IMG/VR virus record: IMGVR_UViG_3300010160_000086
Location: 1-42,837 of that record
DNA: 42,837 nt
Source of the DNA: a virus
Strand: one strand, 5' to 3'
Positions 6,955 to 12,217 of the stretch are shown here, in pieces. Numbering within the stretch: position 1 is the first letter of the stretch; every line of letters begins with the position of its first letter. Made by a program: the position numbers and the translations under genes. Below the pieces are notes generated by a model. It had not been told where the DNA came from. It saw only the letters and a program-made list of their open reading frames with translations, and made no database searches.

Positions 6955-7104
6955 CATTTGTTTAGTGTTATCGTGCCGATTTGCCAAAAATATAGCTAGT
7001 ACTGGCGAGCGAGTGGCGGTTATTTCAGACAGTGTTGGTCGCACCCTTACTGTCGAGTAGTTTATAACGTCTATAAACAATACCCTGATAACACTAAACA
7101 AATG
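6955..7104 (-). ncRNA. Structured RNA closed by a perfect 18 bp stem
   Basis: A perfect 18 bp inverted repeat (6955-6972 with 7087-7104) encloses 114 nt without a credible ORF. Internal hairpins on the minus strand: GTTTATA-GACGT-TATAAAC (7 bp) near the 5' side, then GACAGT...ACTGTC (6 bp). It lies between tRNA-Glu and tRNA-Asp and directly abuts a second element of the same design. Candidate stable RNA released from the tRNA precursor, with the long stem as a possible RNase III substrate. A MITE-like DNA element would show the same repeats and is not excluded. Confidence 0.6.
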
Positions 7105-7105
7105 A

Positions 7106-7321
7106 TACCATATTAAAATACATTAGGGTGTGATTGTCGTTCCAGAACTTCATCTGGCTTCTCACGGCTTCGTCTGCCGATAAGACAATCTCCACATTAC
7201 AGGCCAATTTGTTTTCCAGCACCGTCGGATGGCTTCATGTAAACTTAGCGAGATGATGCGGCCATCACGTGCTCCTAAGTCACCTACTGGAATTGGTAAC
7301 CCAATGTATTTTAATATGGTA
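7106..7321 (-). ncRNA. Structured RNA closed by a 19 bp stem that includes the tRNA-Glu 3' end
   Basis: A perfect 19 bp inverted repeat (7106-7124 with 7303-7321) encloses 178 nt. On the minus strand its first bases are the last acceptor base, discriminator and CCA of tRNA-Glu, so the mature tRNA and the intact stem cannot coexist. Internal structure: GATTGTC/GACAATC closing a three-way junction with CCAGA/TCTGG and CGGC/GCCG hairpins, plus TGATG-CGGC-CATCA and a long-range CCAAT..TCCAG with CTGGAATTGG pairing. No credible ORF. Candidate processed stable RNA, or a folding switch for tRNA-Glu maturation. Confidence 0.6.
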
Positions 7322-7392
7322 CTCGGTGGGGGAATCGAACCCCTCCTTACTGCCGTGAAAGGGCAGTGTCCTAACCGATAGACGAACCGAGC
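7317..7392 (-). tRNA. tRNA-Glu (TTC)
   Basis: Anticodon arm CTGCC/CTTTCAC/GGCAG gives TTC. Acceptor GCTCGGT/ACCGAGT (G-U at 1-72), discriminator A, encoded CCA. First tRNA after the duplicated promoters. Its 3' end is shared with the stem of the following structured RNA. Confidence 0.94.
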
Positions 7393-7422
7393 ATCTGAAT
7401 CGATTTCTCAATTCATGGATGA

Positions 7423-7450
7423 ATTATAACACAACTGGAAGACTTGTCAA
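7423..7450 (-). promoter_or_regulatory. Sigma70 promoter A, tRNA cluster (proximal)
   Basis: Perfect TTGACA (7450-7445), 16 bp, perfect TATAAT (7428-7423) on the minus strand, about 30 nt before tRNA-Glu. The palindrome GTTGTAAGATTACAAC (7458-7473) starts 8 nt upstream of the -35, a possible operator. Confidence 0.9.
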
Positions 7451-7509
7451 CCAGACTGTTGTAAGATTACAACAATTTTTTATGTACTGATTTCTCAATT
7501 CATGAATGA

Positions 7510-7538
7510 ATTATAAGTCATTTCATACACCTTGTCAA
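7510..7538 (-). promoter_or_regulatory. Sigma70 promoter B, tRNA cluster (distal)
   Basis: Perfect TTGACA (7538-7533), 17 bp, perfect TATAAT (7515-7510) on the minus strand. Copy of promoter A; palindrome GTTGTAAAAATACAAC at 7546-7561 has the same offset from the -35. Confidence 0.9.
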
Positions 7539-7581
7539 CCAGTTTGTTGTAAAAATACAACGTATACTTTAGTACTAACTT

Positions 7582-7657
7582 TGGAGTACGTGACAGGATT
7601 CGAACCTGCATTATACGGATTTGCAATCCGCTCCCTAGCCATTCGGGTCACACGTAC
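7582..7657 (-). tRNA. tRNA-Cys (GCA)
   Basis: Acceptor GTACGTG/CACGTAC, discriminator T (typical of Cys), anticodon arm GCGGA/TTGCAAA/TCCGT giving GCA, encoded CCA. Confidence 0.94.
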
Positions 7658-7663
7658 ATAAAT

Positions 7664-7740
7664 TGGTCGGAGTAGTAGGATTCAAACCTACGACCCTCTG
7701 GTCCCAAACCAGATGCGCTATCAGACTGCGCTATACTCCG
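7664..7740 (-). tRNA. tRNA-Pro (TGG)
   Basis: Acceptor CGGAGTA/TACTCCG, discriminator A, anticodon arm TCTGG/TTTGGGA/CCAGA giving TGG, encoded CCA. Confidence 0.95.
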
Positions 7741-7747
7741 AATAATT

Positions 7748-7821
7748 TGGCATTCCGCTACGGAATCGAACCGCAACTAAGAGTTTTGGAGACTCTTGTG
7801 CTACCACTACACCAGCGGAAA
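7748..7821 (-). tRNA. tRNA-Trp (CCA)
   Basis: Anticodon arm AGAGT/CTCCAAA/ACTCT gives CCA. Acceptor TTTCCGC/GCGGAAT leaves a U-U mismatch at 1-72; discriminator G and encoded CCA. D arm GTG/CAC. Confidence 0.92.
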
Positions 7822-7825
7822 TTAA

Positions 7826-7856
7826 AAAACCCTAGATTTTTTAGGTCTAGGGTTTT
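7826..7856 (-). terminator. Hairpin terminator, possibly bidirectional
   Basis: Perfect 11 bp stem AAAACCCTAGA (7826-7836) / TCTAGGGTTTT (7846-7856), loop 9 nt. On the minus strand the stem runs into TTTTTTAATTT, a good U tract; on the plus strand it runs into TTTTGTGTTT. It would end the 30-residue ORF / metallopeptidase transcript ahead of tRNA-Trp. Confidence 0.88.
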
Positions 7857-7886
7857 GTGTTTAGAATTTGTTAGAACTTTTTTTAG

Positions 7887-7979
7887 TTACTTTTCCTTTA
7901 CACAAAACCTGGTCGACCATGACTCATCACAATTGTGATAGCACGGTGTTGTCGGTAATGTGTTATTAAATTTTGTCAT
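7887..7979 (-). CDS. Possible 30-residue Cys-rich peptide
   Basis: Short ORF starting ATG ACA AAA, ending TAA. Seen: CYHNC then W and a third Cys (C13, C17, W21, C26) with H15 nearby, a metal-knuckle-like spacing; three cysteines plus His could bind zinc. A perfect late promoter TATAAATA ends 5 nt before its ATG, so the transcript would start almost at the ATG (leaderless); no Shine-Dalgarno is seen. A terminator follows 31 nt after the stop. A 14 nt palindrome ATCACAATTGTGAT (7926-7939) lies inside it. Not recognised; may not be translated. Confidence 0.4.
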   Translation of the reverse strand: MTKFNNTLPTTPCYHNCDESWSTRFCVKEK

Positions 7980-7984
7980 ACTTT

Positions 7985-7992
7985 TATTTATA
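7985..7992 (-). promoter_or_regulatory. T4-type late promoter TATAAATA
   Basis: Exact match on the minus strand; it overlaps the stop codon of the metallopeptidase gene (7988-7990) and points to the 30-residue ORF and the terminator at 7826-7856. Confidence 0.7.
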
Positions 7993-8497
7993 TTTTCCAA
8001 CCTAATGGTTGTCCTTGAATCGCTAGTGCTGGATTTTTAAAGCCATCAAATACTTCCCATAGATTTTCCAAGATTGCAAACTTGGTAACTAAACCAATTT
8101 CACGACCATGTGCGTCTATTTCCCATGGATGTATCCAGTAATCAATTTCATCCGAGTTTATTTTTCTACCAAGCCAATGTGATAATTCATCATTGGTCTC
8201 ATTATTTATATGTTGTTTCACATGAACCATTTCATGTGCTATTGTTTCTATGATTGTCCTGGCACCAATTCCTGGATGAACTTCAATTAGAAATTCTCTT
8301 GGTTGTTTTTTTGTATTGTAATCTTCAACAGTACAAGAACCGTAATCATTAATTGTATCATTAAATTTGATTTGAATGAAACAATTTTTTCTAACTCTTT
8401 TGTTCGTAATTAGTTCTTTGGCGAAAAAGTGGACCGCACGTTCAACGTAAGGCTTAAAAATCTTTTTATCCGGACAACCAACTATACTGAGTTGCAT
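7988..8497 (-). CDS. Zinc metallopeptidase-like protein (HExxH, SprT/gluzincin type)
   Basis: 169 residues. Seen: AHEMVHVKQH with zinc-site H88-E89-x-x-H92 and a later PWEIDAHGRE (E126) that fits a third, glutamate ligand as in gluzincins. The preceding strand FLIEVHPG is also typical. Family-level assignment only; the substrate is unknown. It could be a host-protein protease or a DNA-protein-crosslink protease like SprT. A perfect sigma70 promoter (8574-8602) and a CATAAATA late-type box (8518-8525) both precede it, so it may be expressed early and late. Ribosome site AGGAGA is near the start. Confidence 0.8.
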   Translation of the reverse strand: MQLSIVGCPDKKIFKPYVERAVHFFAKELITNKRVRKNCFIQIKFNDTINDYGSCTVEDYNTKKQPREFLIEVHPGIGARTIIETIAHEMVHVKQHINNETNDELSHWLGRKINSDEIDYWIHPWEIDAHGREIGLVTKFAILENLWEVFDGFKNPALAIQGQPLGWKI

Positions 8498-8517
8498 CTT
8501 AGGTCTCCTTTTAAAGG

Positions 8518-8525
8518 TATTTATG
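8518..8525 (-). promoter_or_regulatory. Late-promoter variant CATAAATA
   Basis: Minus-strand CATAAATA, 7 of 8 to the T4 late consensus, 21 nt before the metallopeptidase start. Confidence 0.5.
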
Positions 8526-8551
8526 GATTAATACATTTTTACCATGTGAAA

Positions 8552-9013
8552 TTAATCATTCACTTGGTTCACTATTATACCACATTTCTCCAAGAATGTC
8601 AAGCCGTCAGTATTCCTATAATTAGAACGAAAGTATACATTTTTTATACCAGCGGTATAGATTTGTTTGGCACAGTCCATACAAGGAGCGTGCGTCAGGA
8701 ACATTACCGAATCTTTACCAGATTCCGAACTCTTGGCCAATTTGGCAATGGCATTTGCCTCTGCATGAATAACTTCTGGTTTAGTTTTTAGTTCTTTAGT
8801 GAAATGGTTGTAGTTATATCTTGCATCATTTGGATTAACATTAACTACTTCTTCACACTCATTTGTCCAACCAGCTGGCATACCATTATAACCAATAGAA
8901 ATGATCCTGTCATCTTTTACAATAATAGCGCCCACCTGTAACCGTCTTGCACTAGATAACCGTGCAAATCGATGAGCTACATCCATATATGCATCAATGA
9001 ACTTCTGTTTCAT
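8552..9013 (-). CDS. cd: dCMP deaminase
   Basis: 153 residues. Converts dCMP to dUMP for dTMP synthesis. Seen: zinc-site HAE (83-85, E85 the proton shuttle) and PCMDC (C111, C114), the deoxycytidylate deaminase signature, with a GYNGMPAGW substrate-side motif (41-49). Length fits the phage enzymes (T4 Cd is about 190 with an extra insert). Its start overlaps the 3' end of the epimerase gene by 20 nt. The sigma70 promoter for the next gene lies in its 3' end. Confidence 0.93.
   Translation of the reverse strand: MKQKFIDAYMDVAHRFARLSSARRLQVGAIIVKDDRIISIGYNGMPAGWTNECEEVVNVNPNDARYNYNHFTKELKTKPEVIHAEANAIAKLAKSSESGKDSVMFLTHAPCMDCAKQIYTAGIKNVYFRSNYRNTDGLTFLEKCGIIVNQVND
8574..8602 (-). promoter_or_regulatory. 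Sigma70 promoter for metallopeptidase gene
   Basis: Perfect TTGACA (8602-8597), 17 bp, perfect TATAAT (8579-8574) on the minus strand, inside the 3' end of the dCMP deaminase gene and about 77 nt before the metallopeptidase start. Confidence 0.85.
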
Positions 9014-9788
9014 ATAATGTCCTATTTGTGTTTGTCATATCGGCACAGGTGTATTTTTGATAAGAATTTTCAAGTTCTTTTGGCATTGCAACAAATTCTA
9101 TGATGGATGGATGTCTTTGTGCAATTGTTTTACCAACCTCCAAAAAAGACATAGTGGAACCTGTGCCAAAATTCCAAGTTCCTGATTCTTTGACGTTTAG
9201 AAATCTAAGATGAAAATCAACTATCTGACTGACATGAATAAAATCTCTCTGATACAAGTTACTACCATCAAAAATTTGAATTTTTCCAGCACCAGTTTTG
9301 GCCTGTTTTGTGAATTTGTAGAATGGACTGGCTTGGTTACCTTTGTGTTCTTCGCCTTCAGGTCCATACACATTGAAATACCTAAACATTTGAGTAATGT
9401 TGCCGCCCATATGTCTATTAATATTGCGCTCGCATAGATACTTAGACCATGCATAAGGCGTTCTAGGATCGACAGGGGCATCTTCTTTAAATGAACTCAC
9501 TAAACCATATACTGATGCAGAACTGGAGAACTGGAAGTTTACTCCATAAGTTTTGCAAGCGTTATATAATTGTGTGGTGAAGTCTACGTTTTGTCGCATG
9601 ACTTTTTCCACATCTTTTTCGGTTGTGGAACTAATTGCACCAACATGGATTACCCAATCTTGTTCCATGATACTAGGCATATTGCCATCATCCCACTCAT
9701 AAGTGGATACATTATGACCGTTTTCTTCTAACGCTTTGAGTAGGTGTGAACCAATAAATCCACGATGACCCGTTAGTAAGATATTCAT
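8994..9788 (-). CDS. hldD: ADP-heptose 6-epimerase (HldD/RfaD-like)
   Basis: 264 residues, extended SDR family. Interconverts ADP-D-glycero- and ADP-L-glycero-manno-heptose, an LPS inner-core precursor. Seen: NAD-binding GHRGFIG (7-13), SSTTE (53-57) as in HldD, S89/S90, catalytic Y112xxxK116, RYFNVYGPEGEEHKG, QRDFIHV, WNFGTG and YTCADMTNTN, each with a close counterpart in E. coli HldD. It lacks about 40 C-terminal residues of the E. coli enzyme, so it ends soon after the TNTN motif. It overlaps the cupin gene by 4 nt; kinase and adenylyltransferase genes of the same pathway follow upstream. Confidence 0.85.
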   Translation of the reverse strand: MNILLTGHRGFIGSHLLKALEENGHNVSTYEWDDGNMPSIMEQDWVIHVGAISSTTEKDVEKVMRQNVDFTTQLYNACKTYGVNFQFSSSASVYGLVSSFKEDAPVDPRTPYAWSKYLCERNINRHMGGNITQMFRYFNVYGPEGEEHKGNQASPFYKFTKQAKTGAGKIQIFDGSNLYQRDFIHVSQIVDFHLRFLNVKESGTWNFGTGSTMSFLEVGKTIAQRHPSIIEFVAMPKELENSYQKYTCADMTNTNRTLYETEVH

Positions 9789-10141
9789 TTTTGACTATCG
9801 CCTTTCATAACACGATAGTTATCTTCTACTGAATCTGGTGTACTCACTTCAATAATTGTTCCTTCTTCCAAACAAATTACTTGATGAGGTTGCATTGGTC
9901 TATTACGCCAGACGCCGCCAGGTTTTAAAACAACATCATGTATCGATGCATCTTTTGTTTCGATGAATACAATTTTAAATAGTCCATCTAACACATACCA
10001 ACTCTCATCCTTTTCGGCATGAAAGTGCATACTGAATTTTGCGTCTTTGTTAAACTTCATTAACTTGCCACAATACTTGTCGTTAGTAGCCCAAATAAAT
10101 TCAGACCCCCAACCTTTTTCTACAAATCCTTCAAGGCGCAT
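9785..10141 (-). CDS. Cupin-domain protein
   Basis: 118 residues, a single cupin barrel. Seen: motif 1 with H39/H41 (SMHFHAEKDESWYVLDG) and a later PHQV motif 2 histidine, giving a metal site like that of mannose-6-phosphate isomerase-type cupins. It lies between epimerase and kinase with overlaps on both sides (ATGA with hldD, 11 nt with the kinase), so it very likely acts in the same sugar-nucleotide pathway, perhaps as a sugar isomerase/epimerase. The exact reaction is not known. Confidence 0.8.
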   Translation of the reverse strand: MRLEGFVEKGWGSEFIWATNDKYCGKLMKFNKDAKFSMHFHAEKDESWYVLDGLFKIVFIETKDASIHDVVLKPGGVWRNRPMQPHQVICLEEGTIIEVSTPDSVEDNYRVMKGDSQK

Positions 10142-10892
10142 TTATTTCTCCTAAATCTGGTGCATAGACACCTATGTGTTGAACAGTTATTTCAGATGCC
10201 CTTATTGCAAAAGGTATTGAATATTGCATATCGTTGGTTAACAAATACTGATATGCAAGTGCCGATAAGAATGTATCTCCTGCACCACACACATCAGCAA
10301 CTTCTACTCTCATTGTTGGATATCTTGTGCCATCATAGTAAGCACCTTCTGCGCCAGCAGTAACAATTAAATTACTACACGCTGAGGTTATTTTGGAGTA
10401 TTCTAATGTGTTTATTTTGACAAAACAACCTTCTAAACGGATTAAATCGGTTTTCTTTGTGTCAACAAAAATTGGATTGTCGAATTCTTTACGCAAGCTT
10501 TCAATCAACTCATAACTTACTGTACCTTTATTATAATCACTAATCACAATAGCATCGTATCCTTGAGGAATAACTGTTTGAAATACAATAGGGTCTGATA
10601 ACACATCTTCATCGATACGAACAATATGTTGTTTGCTACGTTTATCAATTAATCTTGTTTTAATAGAAGTTTCACCGTGCAAATAAGTAACATCACAACC
10701 TAAGGCCTTTAAATTTTCACAAACATTACCTGCCATACCTGGTTTTATCACATGATTTTGTTGAAGAAAAACAGGAACAGGAGCTTCTGGACTTATTCTG
10801 TCAACAATACCATATTGATATACATCATCACAATGGTCACCTATTAATAATATTTTGAATTGTTTTTGTTGTTGAGTGTTCGGTTTTATCAT
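10131..10892 (-). CDS. hldA: Heptose-phosphate kinase (HldE N-domain/HldA-like, PfkB family)
   Basis: 253 residues. Phosphorylates D-glycero-beta-D-manno-heptose 7-phosphate at C1 in the ADP-heptose pathway. Seen: VDRISPEAPVPV (30-41) and GMAGNVCENLKALG (52-65), both characteristic of the RfaE kinase domain, a TKxRL-like segment (78-81), VRIDED, and the PfkB anion-hole/catalytic GAGD (203-206, base D206). It is somewhat shorter than the about 318-residue E. coli kinase domain. The start has AGAGGTGA 7 nt upstream although it lies 56 nt inside the adenylyltransferase gene, so the two domains that are fused in E. coli HldE are separate overlapping genes here. Confidence 0.85.
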   Translation of the reverse strand: MIKPNTQQQKQFKILLIGDHCDDVYQYGIVDRISPEAPVPVFLQQNHVIKPGMAGNVCENLKALGCDVTYLHGETSIKTRLIDKRSKQHIVRIDEDVLSDPIVFQTVIPQGYDAIVISDYNKGTVSYELIESLRKEFDNPIFVDTKKTDLIRLEGCFVKINTLEYSKITSACSNLIVTAGAEGAYYDGTRYPTMRVEVADVCGAGDTFLSALAYQYLLTNDMQYSIPFAIRASEITVQHIGVYAPDLGEINAP

Positions 10893-11241
10893 AAAAAATC
10901 ACCTCTTTACATAACGATTGTCCGACTATTGATTTACCTTTGTAGTCGGATCCTTTTACCATAACATCTGGTTGATACAATTTGATTTGTTCAATCAGCT
11001 TTTCTTTTGTATCGAATACCCAAACCATATCAACACATCTTAACGCACATAACATTCTGATACGGTCGTATTGATTATTGATTGGTCGTGATTCGCCTTT
11101 GAGTTCTTTTACTCGTCTATCACTATCTATACACACCAATAATTGGTCACCAAGACTTCTAGCATATTCTAAAAGCGCAATGTGACCAACGTGAAGTATA
11201 TCAAATGTGCCATTGACAATTATTTTTTTACCAATCGCCAT
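10837..11241 (-). CDS. hldC: Heptose-1-phosphate adenylyltransferase (HldE C-domain/HldC-like)
   Basis: 134 residues from ATG 11241 (an in-frame TTG is 6 nt upstream). Nucleotidyltransferase that makes ADP-heptose from heptose-1-phosphate and ATP. Seen: NGTFDILHVGH with the HxGH signature (17-20), ESRPINNQYDR, and VKGSDYKGKSIVG near the C-terminus with a terminal EHSTTKTI matching the ISTT-type motif of the family. Complete domain. It overlaps the small upstream gene by 14 nt and the kinase gene by 56 nt. Confidence 0.87.
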   Translation of the reverse strand: MAIGKKIIVNGTFDILHVGHIALLEYARSLGDQLLVCIDSDRRVKELKGESRPINNQYDRIRMLCALRCVDMVWVFDTKEKLIEQIKLYQPDVMVKGSDYKGKSIVGQSLCKEVIFYDKTEHSTTKTIQNIINR

Positions 11242-11401
11242 TGTCAAACCATACCCGTACCGTGATTGGTAAAAGTTCTAAAACAAAAGCGTCTACTTCC
11301 CATACATCGTTGGTTCTATTGTAAGCGCAACTAATTCTCCAATGAAATGGATTTAATTTAAGTGTAATGTTACAACCAGAGTATCTTAACCATTTAATCA
11401 T
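11228..11401 (-). CDS. Small conserved hypothetical, Trp-rich
   Basis: 57 residues, ATG at 11401 overlapping the stop of the preceding gene as ATGA, and ending 14 nt inside the adenylyltransferase gene. Seen: no transmembrane helix or Cys motif beyond two isolated cysteines; aromatic-rich segments LNPFHWRISCAY, NDVWEVDAFV and VRVWFDNGDW. Small proteins with an LNPFHWR-type segment and a terminal D-G-x-W are familiar to me from aquatic T4-like phages, but have no known function. The tight overlaps on both sides argue that it is real. Confidence 0.75.
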   Translation of the reverse strand: MIKWLRYSGCNITLKLNPFHWRISCAYNRTNDVWEVDAFVLELLPITVRVWFDNGDW

Positions 11402-11607
11402 TTAACATTTTCCAAAGAATCTTTACGTAGGTAATGGAGCTGCTGAGTCCTGTCTTGGGTCGGCATACTCTTAGTTACAGGCACAAAGGCGACACCATCA
11501 ATTTCATGTGGGTCCCAATGTGAGTATGTATAGAAAATATCTCCGTTACCATTACGGACACGGAACTTCTTTAGTACAGGTTTGAATAGAGATTTAGTAT
11601 TTTTCAT
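11398..11607 (-). CDS. Small hypothetical protein
   Basis: 69 residues from ATG 11607. Basic N-terminus (KNTKSLFKPVLKKFRVRNG), then IFYTYSHWDPHEIDGVAFVPV, no recognised domain. It starts directly after a combined terminator/promoter (11617-11651); if that promoter is used the leader would be only about 3 nt. No strong Shine-Dalgarno. An in-frame TTG at 11625 would fall inside the -10 element and is rejected. Coupled by ATGA to the next small gene. Confidence 0.7.
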   Translation of the reverse strand: MKNTKSLFKPVLKKFRVRNGNGDIFYTYSHWDPHEIDGVAFVPVTKSMPTQDRTQQLHYLRKDSLENVK

Positions 11608-11616
11608 AATGAATCC

Positions 11617-11645
11617 ATCATACAAAAAAGAAAGGGCTCTGTCAA
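11617..11645 (-). promoter_or_regulatory. Sigma70 promoter embedded in the hsp20 terminator
   Basis: Minus strand: perfect TTGACA (11645-11640) in the terminator loop, 17 bp spacer formed by the descending stem and its T run, then TATGAT (11622-11617). It directs transcription into the small genes and the ADP-heptose operon. Confidence 0.7.
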
Positions 11646-11651
11646 GAGCCC
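11624..11651 (-). terminator. Hairpin terminator after hsp20
   Basis: Stem GGGCTCT (11651-11645) / AGAGCCC (11640-11634) with a 4 nt loop, followed on the minus strand by TTTCTTTTTT. About 30 nt after the hsp20 stop. Strong intrinsic terminator. Confidence 0.92.
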
Positions 11652-11680
11652 CTTAGGTTATTTACCGTTTTGTTGGAACT

Positions 11681-12130
11681 TTATTTCACGGCAATCTTTT
11701 TGACTGCATCTTGAACCTTTACCATATTTTCCAACCAGACTTTCAACATACCATTTGCAATTTCGGCATCCTTGATTTCAATCTTGTCAGCCAATGTAAA
11801 TGTACGTTCAAAGTTACGGCCAGCAATACCTTTGAAGATATAACTTTCTGGCAGTTCATCATCTTTGGCTGCGCCTTTGATGACTAGTTTGTTACCTTCC
11901 AAAGTAACTTCAATATCAGTTTTGGCAAAGCCAGCAACTGCCATTTCAATGACATACTTATTGTCTTTGATTTGTTTGATATTGTATGGGGGATATGATG
12001 GAATGTTTTTAGCCACGGTCTTAGAGACTTCCTGCATCTGGTTTAGAATGTCATCAAAACCAACAGTAAAAGGATCCAAAGACTTATGGATAGATTCCCA
12101 TTGTGGAAATAGAGATATTGTGCTTGTCAT
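11681..12130 (-). CDS. hsp20: Small heat-shock protein Hsp20
   Basis: 149 residues, ATP-independent holdase chaperone of the alpha-crystallin family, common in aquatic T4-like phages. Seen: PPYNIKQIKDNKYVIEMAVAGFAKTDIEVTLEGNKLVIKG (alpha-crystallin core start, about 47-87), GRNFERTFTLADKIEI, and the closing GMLKVWLE strand. Short C-terminal tail without an obvious IxI motif. AAGGAG lies 7-12 nt before the ATG. Isolated transcription unit with a composite early/late promoter (12189-12217) and its own terminator (11624-11651). Confidence 0.95.
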   Translation of the reverse strand: MTSTISLFPQWESIHKSLDPFTVGFDDILNQMQEVSKTVAKNIPSYPPYNIKQIKDNKYVIEMAVAGFAKTDIEVTLEGNKLVIKGAAKDDELPESYIFKGIAGRNFERTFTLADKIEIKDAEIANGMLKVWLENMVKVQDAVKKIAVK

Positions 12131-12188
12131 AGATTTCTCCTTATTAAGCGAGTTTAAAAAATTGCCGTCTCAAAGAGCCCAGCACATA

Positions 12189-12217
12189 ATTATACTAGTA
12201 TTTATACTAGTTGTCAA
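12189..12217 (-). promoter_or_regulatory. Composite sigma70 plus late promoter of hsp20
   Basis: Minus strand TTGACA (12217-12212), 17 bp, TATAAT (12194-12189), both perfect. Within the spacer lies a perfect T4 late box TATAAATA (12206-12199), which is also the centre of an 18 nt palindrome (12194-12211, arms ACTAGTAT/ATACTAGT). The -35 overlaps the regA stop codon. One DNA segment thus appears to serve host sigma70 and phage gp55 polymerase. Confidence 0.85.

Larger units (their letters stand above)
7402..7561 (-). repeat. Tandem duplication of an about 72 nt promoter unit
   Basis: Two diverged copies, 7402-7473 and 7489-7561. Each contains, on the minus strand, a GTTGTA...TACAAC palindrome, TTGACA, TATAAT, then ATTCAT(C/T)CATGAAT and TTGAGAAATC. 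The ends are nearly identical (28 of about 29 nt on one side); the middle of the promoter spacer has diverged. Confidence 0.88.

Noticed and set aside
6582-7321. Group I intron, RNase P RNA or tmRNA in the tRNA cluster
   Set aside because: All flanking tRNAs are uninterrupted, so there is no split exon. A GAGGAACGTC string resembles the RNase P core motif but sits at the wrong end with no matching ACAGNRA partner, and no tag-coding frame or tRNA-Ala half is seen.
6955-7321. MITE or insertion-sequence remnants
   Set aside because: The inverted repeats look like terminal repeats, but the two elements have unrelated arms, no target-site duplications are visible, and one arm is part of tRNA-Glu. 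An RNA explanation fits better; mobility is not excluded.
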